Source: Syntrophaceae bacterium UBA1062 (GTDB taxonomy: Bacteria; Desulfobacterota; Desulfomonilia; UBA1062). From it: DNA of 19,210 nucleotides. Shown piece after piece: positions 8,338 to 15,748 of the stretch; position 1 is the stretch's first letter, and the number at the start of each line of letters is the position of its first letter. The DNA lies in assembly GCA_002316295.1 (NCBI GenBank), contig DCDF01000115.1, positions 1-19,210 of the forward strand, in the 5' to 3' direction. Both the position numbers and the translations under genes were made by a program. The notes beneath the pieces are model-generated. The model worked only from the letters and a program-made list of their open reading frames with translations. It was not told the DNA's origin and did no database searches.

Positions 8338-8658
8338 CAGAAGAAGAAAGGATGCGGCGGCTGCCGATGTCCGGCTGCCTCTACCGATGCTTGCGCCGCA
8401 TCCCCCTTCGGGAAACGGGCATGCCACGGCATCAGGAAGCGGCTCGCTGCTCATCAGCTTTCAGAAACAGATATACTCTCAGTATCCTTGCCTTTGTACG
8501 GACATCGATCTTATGAAGACGCCTGTGAAAGCATCTTCGATCCGGCACTTGTAATCATCAAAATAACATCGTATCCTTTACACAGGCGATCAAAATGTTC
8601 AGAAGAGAAAACCCGGGAAATCACGAGGCCCACGTACAAGACAAGGGCGAAGCCGCGA
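8338..8658. other. Intergenic stretch with a 10-bp inverted repeat and a possible kinase promoter
   Basis: There is no convincing gene here. GGATGCGGCG (8350-8359) and CGCCGCATCC (8394-8403) form a perfect 10-base inverted repeat around a 34-base interval, directly after the DUF1846 stop. No T run follows, so it is not a standard terminator but may be an mRNA 3' hairpin. An in-frame TTG at 8488 could extend the kinase N-terminally, but that extension has no domain character. Confidence 0.5.
8549..8577 (+). promoter_or_regulatory. Possible promoter of the hybrid histidine kinase gene
   Basis: TTGTAA (8549-8554) and TATCCT (8572-8577) are 17 bases apart in a locally AT-rich patch, with a predicted start near 8584 and a leader of about 75 bases. 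This fits a translation start at 8659 and argues against the TTG at 8488. Confidence 0.35.
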
Positions 8659-10359
8659 ATGAAATTCAAGAGAGCTGCTGAGAATAACGGCGGAGGAGCC
8701 GGAGCCGTGGCGGTCGTGTCTCATTGGTTAACGCGCTATGTCGTTGCCGCGATACTGGTCATGATCGCCTTTTTCTCACGCCATGCCCTCATGCACATCA
8801 TCGGAGGGGAGCTCACACCTTTCATTACTTTCTTCCCCATAGTCATGGTGGTTGCGCTGGTGTTGGGGCTGGGCCCGGGAATCTTTGCCTCCGCAATCGC
8901 TGCAATGATGTCGGCCTACTATATCTTCCCTCCCGTCGGTCAGCTGCGTTACGGCGAGACCAGTTATATATACAATATAATCGTGTTCATAGGCATGAGC
9001 ATGCTGATGTGCCTTTTTGCATGGCTTTATGAAAGGATTCGGCTTCGGGTGAGTCATCTGGAGGCGGAGCATGCCGCCGACAAGGTCAGACGGGAAAATC
9101 TGGAAGGGCTGGTGAATGACCGTACGGCCGAGCTTGAAGAGAAGAACAGAAAGCTCATTGAGGAAATTGCCGAGCGCGAGAGGACGGAAGCAGAGAAGCG
9201 CAAGGTTGAGGCTCAGCTTGCCCAGACCCAGAGGATAGAGGCCCTCGACCGTTTTGCGGGCGGGATTGCGCACGATCTGAACAATATTCTCTATCCCATT
9301 ATCATCGATCTGGAAGGGCTTCTCGAAGATGAGCCGAAGGGAACGGCCCGAAGCGATATCCTGGACCAGATCCTGAAAGCGGCATACCGCCAGCGGGATC
9401 TCGTGAAAAAGATCCTCTCTTTCAGCAGACGCAGCGAGCAGGTCCTCGAGCCGGTCCATTTCAGGGTGCTACTGGAAGACGCGATCAATTTCCTCAGGTC
9501 GTCGCTGCCGAGAACAATTGAGATCCAGCTTCACATCAACACACAGTCCGATGTGGTCATGGGCGATCCCGTCCAGATTCAGCAGATCATCATCAATCTC
9601 TGTCAGAATGCCGCTGACGCATATGCATCACAGAAAGGAACGATTGAGATAAGGCTTGCGAACACCCATATTCAGCCCTTGTATGCCTATCAGGGCATGC
9701 GGGCGGGAGATTATCTCAAACTCACGGTCAAAGACACCGGCACAGGAATGAAACCCGAAGTCATGGCCCGGGTTTTCGAGCCGTTCTTCACCACCAAAGG
9801 AATCGGCAAAGGCACGGGGATGGGCCTATCGATCGTGCACGGCATTGTCAAAGGCCATGGCGGAGCCGTCACTGTGGAAAGCGAGGAGGGGAAGGGATCT
9901 CTCTTCACGGTATATCTCCCTGTGTGGCATGAATCGGAATATCAGCGACAGGTGTATCATGGTGAGAGCGCGCCTCAGGTGAAAGGCAGTGAAAAGATCC
10001 TTCTGGTCGATGATGAAGAATTCATCATATCCAGCCTGAAGCGAACGCTTGCCTCGTCCGGCTATCGGGTGGTTGCCCTAACGGACGGGCATGAGGCGCT
10101 CAAAGAGTTCAGGGATCACCCCGATGAGTTCGATCTCGTCATCGCCGATCTGACCATGCCCGGAATGACGGGGATAGAGCTTGCAAGAAAGATCCTTGAA
10201 ATACGGTCGGACATCCCCTTCATTCTGAGCACCGGGTACAACAATATCATCAGCCGGCAGGAAGCGGAGTCTTTCGGTATCAGAGAGCTGCTTCTGAAAC
10301 CCACAGGCGCACAAGAGCTGAGAAACGCCGTCCGCAGCGCGCTGGAGACCCGATACTGA
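8659..10359 (+). CDS. Hybrid sensor histidine kinase, DUF4118 membrane sensor plus C-terminal receiver
   Basis: The 566-residue inner-membrane kinase is laid out as follows. Four hydrophobic segments between about 26 and 123 resemble the KdpD-type DUF4118 bundle. A charged coiled coil spans about 130-190. The HisKA H-box FAGGIAHDLNN carries H205. The HATPase has its N-box in INLCQNAAD (N317), G1 in DTGTGM (359-364), the F-box VFEPFF (372-377) and G2 in GTGMGL (385-390). The receiver (445-566) has acidic D451/D452, phospho-acceptor D497 in IADLTMPG and K547 in LLLKPTG. All catalytic residues are present. No separate response regulator or DNA-binding output is nearby, so its partner lies elsewhere. 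The ATG at 8659 has AAGGG about 11 bases upstream; its signal is unknown. Confidence 0.92.
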   Translation: MKFKRAAENNGGGAGAVAVVSHWLTRYVVAAILVMIAFFSRHALMHIIGGELTPFITFFPIVMVVALVLGLGPGIFASAIAAMMSAYYIFPPVGQLRYGETSYIYNIIVFIGMSMLMCLFAWLYERIRLRVSHLEAEHAADKVRRENLEGLVNDRTAELEEKNRKLIEEIAERERTEAEKRKVEAQLAQTQRIEALDRFAGGIAHDLNNILYPIIIDLEGLLEDEPKGTARSDILDQILKAAYRQRDLVKKILSFSRRSEQVLEPVHFRVLLEDAINFLRSSLPRTIEIQLHINTQSDVVMGDPVQIQQIIINLCQNAADAYASQKGTIEIRLANTHIQPLYAYQGMRAGDYLKLTVKDTGTGMKPEVMARVFEPFFTTKGIGKGTGMGLSIVHGIVKGHGGAVTVESEEGKGSLFTVYLPVWHESEYQRQVYHGESAPQVKGSEKILLVDDEEFIISSLKRTLASSGYRVVALTDGHEALKEFRDHPDEFDLVIADLTMPGMTGIELARKILEIRSDIPFILSTGYNNIISRQEAESFGIRELLLKPTGAQELRNAVRSALETRY

Positions 10360-10376
10360 TGAGGGTTTTGCCCGCC

Positions 10377-10674
10377 TCAGCCCGTATCGATCCCGATTGA
10401 GCATTTGATGCGCCGGTATGAGAAGAACCTCTCCGGCCCTGATGTTCCCCGCGGATCCTCCATTACCGGGGCCGGAAGCCGGTAGAGGCTCTGACCTGTC
10501 CTTCAGTCCCGTGTGAATGCCCGTGTAATAGGTGACGACGGCGCCCGCGACGCAGACATAGAATCCGATCAGCTGATCCAGGGGCGGGCACCCGCGGCAG
10601 ACGAACATGAATGTCGAGATGACAAAGGTGGGAACGAGAAACCCTATCAGCGGAACATGATACTTCAGCTTCAT
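10377..10674 (-). CDS. Small two-helix membrane protein, 3' end uncertain (probable frameshift)
   Basis: AGGAGG lies five bases before the ATG at 10674, and the first 60 or so codons look coding. Two hydrophobic segments, about 5-25 (HVPLIGFLVPTFVISTFMFV) and 34-54 (around GFYVCVAGAVVTYYTGIH), mark an inner-membrane protein; I do not recognise the family. The same frame stays open to 10078 (198 residues), which would overlap the 3' end of the kinase gene by 282 bases on the opposite strand. If one base is removed near 10490-10510, the frame instead continues with more G/C third positions through YRLPAPVMEDPRG and stops at 10377, just past the kinase stop, giving about 98 residues. I prefer that reading and give its coordinates. 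The gene is probably real; its end is inferred. Confidence 0.45.
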
Positions 10675-11048
10675 ATAGTCCTCCTATTGCATGTCATGAT
10701 GCCGCGGCATGGAACAGCGGCCATACCCCTTTAGAAAAAGCCCGGAATCGATCAATCGCCCCTCATCGACCGGAGAGCACCGGAGCGCGTTTCGACCGCA
10801 GGCCCGAAGGCTCGGGGCTCGGCAGATGCCTCCGCACAAGAGAGATAATCCATTTGGCGCCGGATGAAAATGGAGAAATCAGAGACTGAATGATATTATG
10901 AGAACAATATGCATGCTCAGCACGTGATTTTGGACCCGAATATTTTTCACAAGAGGACGAAATGGACATCGGCTGCTTGGTTTCCACAGCCTCCGGCATT
11001 GAGGGCTTCACGGCGAATATCCTTTTCCCGCCATGAGGAGGAGCTGAG
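10675..11048. other. Divergent intergenic region between the small membrane gene and tag
   Basis: No sizeable gene is supported. It contains a 12-base palindrome ATGCCGCGGCAT (10699-10710) upstream of the membrane-protein gene, which is weak evidence because such palindromes occur by chance. It also holds an AT-richer patch with TATTAT near 10893 and the short open frame listed separately. A minus-strand open frame reaching from 10763 into tag is mostly the antisense of tag. Confidence 0.5.
10962..11036 (+). CDS. Possible 24-codon leader ORF upstream of tag
   Basis: An ATG at 10962 is preceded by AGAGG about six bases upstream and opens a 24-codon frame (MDIGCLVSTASGIEGFTANI and four more residues, ending PP). 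Its TGA (11034-11036) touches the AGGAGG ribosome site of tag, an arrangement that permits translational coupling. There is no similarity or conservation evidence, and a frame this short can arise by chance. Confidence 0.2.
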   Translation: MDIGCLVSTASGIEGFTANILFPP

Positions 11049-11615
11049 ATGATCCGCTGCAGCTGGGCCGTCAGCGAAATCATGGTGGAGTACCACGACC
11101 TCGAATGGGGCGTGCCGATCCACGACGACCGGTCGCTCTTCGAGCTTCTGGTCCTGGAAGGCGCACAGGCCGGCCTGAGCTGGGAGACTATCCTCAAAAG
11201 GCGCTCGAGCTACCGTGCCGCCTTCGATGACTTCGATCCGGTTGCCGTTTCCGCCTACAATCACACCAAGATCTCGGAACTGCTCGCGAATCCAGGGATC
11301 ATCCGCAACCGGCTGAAGATCGAGGCCGCTGTCAACAACGCAAGGTCACTGCTCGCCGTACGGGAAGAATTCGGCAGCTTCGACAGATGCGTCTGGGCAT
11401 TCGTCGGCGGACGGGCCAGGCAGAACAGATGGAAATCTCCCGAGGACATCCCCTCCCGCACGCCCGAGTCCGAGGCGCTGAGCAGAGGCCTGAGGAGCTA
11501 CGGGTTCGTGTTCGCCGGTCCGACGATCTGCTATGCCTTCATGCAGGCGATCGGCATGGTCAACGACCATCTCACGAGCTGTTTCCGGCACCGGGAAGTG
11601 AGTCTGCTGGCCTGA
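11049..11615 (+). CDS. tag: DNA-3-methyladenine glycosylase I
   Basis: This 188-residue base-excision repair enzyme removes 3-methyladenine from alkylated DNA. It is the normal length and carries the Tag signature throughout: the N-terminal CSW, YHDxEWGVPxHDD, the LEGAQAGLSWETILKRR helix, and the C-terminal SYGFVFAGPTICYAFMQAIGMVNDH. The zinc-binding residues of the E. coli enzyme have counterparts in C4, H16, H174 and C178. AGGAGG lies seven bases before the ATG. It converges with the iron alcohol dehydrogenase gene, with 89 bases between them and no repair gene alongside. The assignment is firm. Confidence 0.95.
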   Translation: MIRCSWAVSEIMVEYHDLEWGVPIHDDRSLFELLVLEGAQAGLSWETILKRRSSYRAAFDDFDPVAVSAYNHTKISELLANPGIIRNRLKIEAAVNNARSLLAVREEFGSFDRCVWAFVGGRARQNRWKSPEDIPSRTPESEALSRGLRSYGFVFAGPTICYAFMQAIGMVNDHLTSCFRHREVSLLA

Positions 11616-11704
11616 TCGCCGGAGAAGGATTTAATGGGGGAGAAGCGGAACGAGCCTGTCCCGAAGCATTCCGTCCCCTGCCGTATCCTCCGGATCGTCT
11701 CGCG

Positions 11705-12862
11705 CTACAGACAGCTTTCCAGAATCTTCTTCACCATTTCCGGTGTCACGTCTGCGCGCTCGCCGAGGCGGGTCATGCCGTGGCGTCTGAGCTGTTCGGC
11801 CACCCGAGGGATGCACTCGCCCGAGATGCCGTAGGAGCCCAGGTTCGTGCGCACATTCAGGCTCTCGAAAAAAGCGCGGGTCCTTTCAATCGCAGCGTCG
11901 ATCCTCTCGTCGTCGCCTCCCTGCGTGATCCCCCAGACGCGCTCCGCGTACTGAAGAAGCTTCTCGCGTTTGTCGCTGCTGCGCACCTTCAGCATGGCGG
12001 GCAGCAGAATTGCGAGGGTTTTGCCGTGGTCCAGGCCGTACAGGGCCGTAAGCTCATGTCCCACCATGTGTGTCGCCCAGTCCTGGGGCACGCCCGCGCC
12101 GATGAGGCCGTTGAGGCCGAGAGTGGCGCACCACATGAGGTTTGCCCGTACGTCGTAGTTCTCGGGCTCAAGAAGAGCCTTGGGCCCGTCCTCGATCAGG
12201 GTCAGCAGGAGCCCCTCGGCGAAGCGGTCCTGAATCTTGCCTCCCGCGGGATAGGTGATATACTGCTCGGTGATGTGGACAAAGGTGTCCACGATGCCGT
12301 TGCTCACCTGCTCCGGGGGCAGTGTGATGGTGGTGGCGGGGTCCAGCACCGAAAACCGGGGAAACACCGAGGGATGAGCGAAGTGCAGCTTGGCGTTTAT
12401 CGATCGCCGCGATATCACCGCTCCGTCGTTCATCTCCGAACTGGTAGCGGGGAGGGTCAGCACGGTGCCGAAGGGCAGGGCGCCGCTCACCTTCGAGCCG
12501 AAGCTGGTCAGGATCTCCCACGGATCCCCTTCGAAGACAGCGGCGGCTGCGATGAACTTGGTGCCGTCGATCACCGAGCCCCCGCCCACGGCGAGCAGAA
12601 AGTCTATGCCTGTGCTCCGTACCAGCTGGACGGCCTTCATGAGTGTGTCGTACTCGGGGTTGGGCTCGATGCCGCCGAACTCCCTCACGTCGCAGCCTTC
12701 GAGGGCCTTCATGACCTGGTCGAGAACTCCGTGGCGCCTGACGCTTCCCCCTCCATAGGTGACGAGAATTTTCGATCCCCGGGGAATTTCCCTTGATACG
12801 GTCTTGATGCGTCCCTTGCCGAAGATGATCCTGGTGGGATTATAAAATTTGAAATTGAGCAT
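11705..12862 (-). CDS. Iron-containing alcohol dehydrogenase, YqhD/BDH-like aldehyde reductase
   Basis: This 385-residue cytoplasmic group III alcohol dehydrogenase most likely reduces aldehydes with NAD(P)H. The N-terminal Rossmann-like half has the GGGS turns at 37-40 and 93-96 (VGGGSVIDGTKF). The metal ligands follow the YqhD pattern: D192 and H196 in VDTFVH, H265 in ATHMVGH and H279 in LDHGKT. The segment DWATHMVGHELTALYGLDHG is closest to YqhD and butanol dehydrogenases and not to 1,2-propanediol oxidoreductase. GGAGGAGG precedes the ATG by about 6 bases. It seems to have its own promoter. Cofactor and substrate cannot be read from sequence; broad-specificity NADPH use is typical of the subgroup. 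Confidence 0.92.
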   Translation of the reverse strand: MLNFKFYNPTRIIFGKGRIKTVSREIPRGSKILVTYGGGSVRRHGVLDQVMKALEGCDVREFGGIEPNPEYDTLMKAVQLVRSTGIDFLLAVGGGSVIDGTKFIAAAAVFEGDPWEILTSFGSKVSGALPFGTVLTLPATSSEMNDGAVISRRSINAKLHFAHPSVFPRFSVLDPATTITLPPEQVSNGIVDTFVHITEQYITYPAGGKIQDRFAEGLLLTLIEDGPKALLEPENYDVRANLMWCATLGLNGLIGAGVPQDWATHMVGHELTALYGLDHGKTLAILLPAMLKVRSSDKREKLLQYAERVWGITQGGDDERIDAAIERTRAFFESLNVRTNLGSYGISGECIPRVAEQLRRHGMTRLGERADVTPEMVKKILESCL

Positions 12863-12924
12863 TCTTCCTCCTCCTTCAAAACCGTTCCGTCACACCGCCG
12901 ATCTTTCGCTGGTGTTTCCCGTCG

Positions 12925-12954
12925 ATAATAAACGCTGGGGAAACCCTTGTGCAA
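12925..12954 (-). promoter_or_regulatory. Possible promoter of the iron alcohol dehydrogenase gene
   Basis: On the minus strand, TTGCAC (12949-12954) and TATTAT (12925-12930, five of six positions) are 18 bases apart. The predicted leader is about 55 bases, ending in the GGAGGAGG ribosome site. This separates the gene from the hydrolase upstream. Confidence 0.4.
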
Positions 12955-13029
12955 CTCCTAAAAACAGCTCGACCCGGTGAGGGGAGGTCCGGCATGTGCG
13001 AAGCCGTCCGGGGGGGCAGAAAAAGGGCC

Positions 13030-13956
13030 TCAGGAATGGTTGAGAAACCGGATCAGAAGAGGATTGACCTCGTCCCTGCACTCCTGATGGGGGTGGTGGC
13101 CGCACTTCTCCAGCACATGGAGCATGGAGTTTTCCATCTGCGACTGAAGGGTTCTGCCCTGCTCGACCGGTAGCCACGTATCCTCCTGACCCCAGATGAT
13201 GAGCACCGGGTTATGGATAGTGTGGTAGCTTTCCGACATTTTCCGAAAAGCGGGCGAGTAGTACTGCTTTTCCAGAGAAATGAGCGTCCGGTAATAACCG
13301 GGCCTTGTTATGAAGCGGGCGCACTCGTCGACCAGGGCGCTGTCCACGTTGTCGCTGTCGTAATAGGAGTCCTCGAGCCCCATTCTCACCGACCAGCGAC
13401 CGCCGAACAAGGTCGCGAAGAACTCCATGGCGGGAAGTTTCATCAGCTGGACTGCTGGCGGCCCGAAGCATACGGGGTCGATAAGAACCGCCTGATGCAC
13501 CCTGCCCGGGTGGTTCACCATGATGTACAGCGCGATGCCGCCTCCCATGGAGTGTCCGATGATCCTGAACTTGTACAGCCCCAGGTGCTCGGTCAGCCTG
13601 ACCACCGCCCGGGCCTGGTTCTCGATGGAAAAGACATAGGGCTCAGGGGGCGTGTCGGAGCGGCCCAGCCCGGGCTGGTCGATCATGATGAGCCGGAAGC
13701 CCGCTTCCTTTAGGGCCGGGACATTCTCGTGAAAGGAGTACGTGGAGTCGGCAAAGCCATGCACCATCACTACGGGCTCGCCCGCACCCAGGTCGATGTA
13801 ATGCAGACCGTACCCGCCCATGTCGAAGGTTGCGCGGGAGGGGTCGACCGCCTCATTCCAGGCCGTATCTCCCGGGCCGATTTCGGTCTTGCACGAAAGA
13901 AAGGCCGTCGGAAAGATCACCAGTACCAGAGAGATGAAACAGAACCGCCTCTTCAT
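13030..13956 (-). CDS. Alpha/beta hydrolase, probable exported lipoprotein
   Basis: This 308-residue alpha/beta-hydrolase has a complete triad: nucleophile S136 in IGHSMGG, acid D259 in WGQED and H287 in CGHHPH. The oxyanion loop is VHGFAD (65-70), and DQPGLGRSD (93-101) is the usual strand-4 turn. The N-terminus is a basic, hydrophobic signal ending FLSC (Cys22), which looks like a lipobox but is imperfect (Phe at -3, Leu at -2), so a lipoprotein or simply an exported protein is likely. It is closest in style to esterases, haloperoxidase-like and meta-cleavage hydrolases; the substrate cannot be told. It is on the same strand as the oxidoreductase and alcohol dehydrogenase but appears to have its own promoter. 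The ATG is preceded by GGGG, a modest ribosome site. Confidence 0.88.
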   Translation of the reverse strand: MKRRFCFISLVLVIFPTAFLSCKTEIGPGDTAWNEAVDPSRATFDMGGYGLHYIDLGAGEPVVMVHGFADSTYSFHENVPALKEAGFRLIMIDQPGLGRSDTPPEPYVFSIENQARAVVRLTEHLGLYKFRIIGHSMGGGIALYIMVNHPGRVHQAVLIDPVCFGPPAVQLMKLPAMEFFATLFGGRWSVRMGLEDSYYDSDNVDSALVDECARFITRPGYYRTLISLEKQYYSPAFRKMSESYHTIHNPVLIIWGQEDTWLPVEQGRTLQSQMENSMLHVLEKCGHHPHQECRDEVNPLLIRFLNHS

Positions 13957-13992
13957 ATCAAATCCCCGTTCTTTTATTGCATGTATTCATAG

Positions 13993-14020
13993 ATTATATG
14001 TCATGGACTCGAACTGCAAA
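13993..14020 (-). promoter_or_regulatory. Promoter of the alpha/beta hydrolase gene
   Basis: A perfect TATAAT (13993-13998, minus strand) lies 16 bases from TTTGCA (14015-14020, four of six). The predicted start is near 13986, about 30 bases before the ATG. It is the best -10 match in the window. Confidence 0.5.
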
Positions 14021-14066
14021 TCATTTATCGATAATCCTGTTTGCCCGGTCCGCAAGCAGGGCGGGC

Positions 14067-15002
14067 TCAGTCTCTTATCTTCAGCACCGCCTTGCCCTGC
14101 ATGTCGGTGCTCTGGATAAACTCGTGGGCCTTCCTCGCGTCCGCGAGCGAAAATACCCTGCTCACCACGGGCCTGAGCTTTCCCTCATCAATCAGTGCGG
14201 CTATACGGGTCAGTTCGTCCGCGCTGGGATGGACCATGAGGAGCTTTTGCCGCACATCGTATCGGGCATCAGTGTCGGGGGAGGTGATTTCCACCGAGGA
14301 GACTAGGATTCCCCCTTTCCTCAGCACCTGCCAGGACCGCTTCTGTGTCTCCCCGCCGATCAGGTCGAGCACGACATCGGCGTCTCTGACGCGGTCATCG
14401 AACCTGACGTTCCTGAAGTCGATCACCTCATCCGCTCCCAGATCCCTGACAAAATCGATGCCTCCGCCGGATGTGGTCCCGATCACCCGTGCCCCTTTCC
14501 ATTTTGCCAGCTGGACTGCGTAGTGTCCGACTCCCCCGGAAGCCCCGTGAATGAGGACCGTCTGCCCTGACGAGAGATCGGCCAGATCGAAGAGCGACTG
14601 CCATGCTGCAAGCGCCGACACCGGAAGGGCCGCGGTATGGACGAAATCGATCGACCGCGGCTTGAACGCCATGTTCTTTGCCTTTGCCACCGCATACTCC
14701 GCATAGGCGCCGTCCTTTACCACGCTCAAGAGCCCGAAGACGGCGTCTCCGGGCTTGAACCGGCTCACTTCCGCGCCAACGGACTCGACTGTGCCCGCAA
14801 CATCCCATCCCGGTATGAGCGGAAGCCTTCGCACGCCTTTCACGCTGCCGGTCCGGACTTTCCAGTCGAAGGGGTTGACGCCGGCTGCATGGACCGCGAC
14901 GAGCAGCTCTCCCTGAGCAGGCTCGGGTTTCTGGACGTCTTCATGAACGAGAACATCGGGGCCGCCGTATGAATGAATGCGCACCGCTTTCATCAGGGTC
15001 AT
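14067..15002 (-). CDS. Zinc-free MDR oxidoreductase (NADP-dependent, quinone-reductase-like)
   Basis: This 311-residue cytoplasmic protein is a medium-chain dehydrogenase/reductase. It begins MKAVRIHSYGGPDVL, then PEPAQGELLVAVHAAGVNPFDWKVRTG, and has the nucleotide-binding segment VLIHGASGGVGHYAVQLAKWKGARVIGT. The structural and catalytic zinc ligands of alcohol dehydrogenases are missing, as in quinone oxidoreductases and enone reductases. The length and the VNPFDWK motif match 'NADP-dependent oxidoreductase' proteins acting on quinones or alpha,beta-unsaturated carbonyls. The exact substrate is unknown. GGGAGG precedes the first ATG (15002) by about 9 bases; a second ATG three codons in is a weaker choice. 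A 16-base palindrome lies just upstream and may be an operator. Confidence 0.9.
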   Translation of the reverse strand: MTLMKAVRIHSYGGPDVLVHEDVQKPEPAQGELLVAVHAAGVNPFDWKVRTGSVKGVRRLPLIPGWDVAGTVESVGAEVSRFKPGDAVFGLLSVVKDGAYAEYAVAKAKNMAFKPRSIDFVHTAALPVSALAAWQSLFDLADLSSGQTVLIHGASGGVGHYAVQLAKWKGARVIGTTSGGGIDFVRDLGADEVIDFRNVRFDDRVRDADVVLDLIGGETQKRSWQVLRKGGILVSSVEITSPDTDARYDVRQKLLMVHPSADELTRIAALIDEGKLRPVVSRVFSLADARKAHEFIQSTDMQGKAVLKIRD

Positions 15003-15310
15003 GATAATTTTCCTCCCTCACCATATATGGTGAAAGGATAAGGCGAAATTATCAAGATCGTCACGCTACTGAAGCGTTTTCAGGCATTGTCATGCCTGCA
15101 TGGGGCGAGGGCGGCTCCGGTAACCGAGCATGCCGACCCCTCATGCTGAAGGAATCGGAAGAGGCTCTGTCCGCGGATTGACTCAGCCACGCGGGGCGTA
15201 TATGGGCTTGCGGAATGAAGGCGGTGCCGAAACAGAGCGACGACATGCAGACCGCCCGGATGTTCACGACAGGCGTCGCCGCGGGGTATCCGCAGCGGCC
15301 GTCGCCATGA
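15003..15310. other. Intergenic stretch between the HhH gene and the MDR gene
   Basis: No gene is supported. Apart from the 16-base palindrome, it holds two adjacent hairpins: ACGCT/AGCGT (15063-15077) and CAGGCAT/ATGCCTG with a 4-base loop (15081-15098). A TTTT lies between them on the plus strand. Neither is a good terminator for the minus-strand HhH gene because no T run follows on that strand. Short open frames on both strands (15061-15267 minus, 15130-15321 plus) lack ribosome sites and domain character. Confidence 0.5.
15018..15033. promoter_or_regulatory. 16-bp perfect palindrome upstream of the MDR gene (possible operator)
   Basis: TCACCATATATGGTGA is a perfect palindrome lying directly upstream of the ribosome site of the oxidoreductase gene. 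A TTGATA (15050-15055, minus strand) sits further upstream, so the palindrome would cover the -10 region or early transcript. This is the position and form of a dimeric repressor site, as seen for TetR or MarR regulators of such enzymes. No regulator gene is adjacent. Confidence 0.5.
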
Positions 15311-15748
15311 TCAAGGCCTGATCCTCCAGGGGCCGTAAGGCTCGTCGTGAGGAAAGTTGCCTCGGGACGGGCCGTCTCTGGGATAGGTCGGGCTCGGATA
15401 GGGAGGTTCCCGTTGAGGCTCTTTTCGTTCAGGGCGGTAATCCGACGGGCCCTGCACCTTTATCCAGCGGCGTATCCTCTCGAATTCGAACTCATCGATC
15501 CCCTCGACCTTCCTGATCTCCTCGATGTCTTCGAAGGGCCCGTTCTCCTGACGGTACGATATGATACTCTCCGCCAGCTGCACCGGGCCGCCGACCCCGT
15601 TTCTGAAGAGAAACCATGCAAGCTCGTCTTTCGTCGCTGTGTTCACATTCAGCCTTCCTGCGGCCATGCCGTCGGCTGCATATACAGCCGACGACAGGAC
15701 CCCGGTGAGCAGCATCACGCCGGCCAGTAACCCGAGGCATGGTTTCAT
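15311..15748 (-). CDS. Secreted helix-hairpin-helix (ComEA-like) protein with proline-rich tail
   Basis: The 145-residue product has a Sec signal peptide (about 1-24, cleaved after AVYA). One ComEA-type helix-hairpin-helix domain follows: LNVNTATKDELAWF (33-46), a middle helix AESIISYRQENGPF and the second hairpin DIEEIRKVEGI (74-84). The last 45 or so residues are rich in Pro, Arg, Glu and Tyr and probably disordered. ComEA-like HhH domains bind double-stranded DNA in periplasm or envelope during uptake, but many short exported HhH proteins have no proven role. The first hairpin is unusual, reading FRNGVGGPVQLAESI where families commonly have a short L-x-x-L-P-G-I-G turn. AAGGAG lies about ten bases before the ATG. 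No other competence gene is nearby. Confidence 0.85.
   Translation of the reverse strand: MKPCLGLLAGVMLLTGVLSSAVYAADGMAAGRLNVNTATKDELAWFLFRNGVGGPVQLAESIISYRQENGPFEDIEEIRKVEGIDEFEFERIRRWIKVQGPSDYRPERKEPQREPPYPSPTYPRDGPSRGNFPHDEPYGPWRIRP

Noticed and set aside
6760..8454. 564-codon minus-strand open frame across the DUF1846 gene
   Set aside because: It is antisense to a clear family protein, has low-complexity Val/Asp/His/Leu-rich sequence and no domain; a product of GC-biased codon use.
10699..10710. 12-bp palindrome ATGCCGCGGCAT as an operator
   Set aside because: A 12-bp palindrome is expected several times by chance in a window this size, and nothing else supports it.
11387..12796. 469-codon plus-strand open frame across the alcohol dehydrogenase gene
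   Set aside because: Antisense shadow of an unambiguous iron alcohol dehydrogenase, with no ribosome site or recognisable motif.
15063..15098. Tandem hairpins as a terminator
   Set aside because: Stems are 5 and 7 bp; the T run follows only the weaker stem and only on the plus strand, where no gene ends.
15061..15321. Short open frames on both strands between the HhH and MDR genes
   Set aside because: No ribosome sites and Arg/Pro/Ser-rich composition; consistent with GC-rich noncoding DNA.
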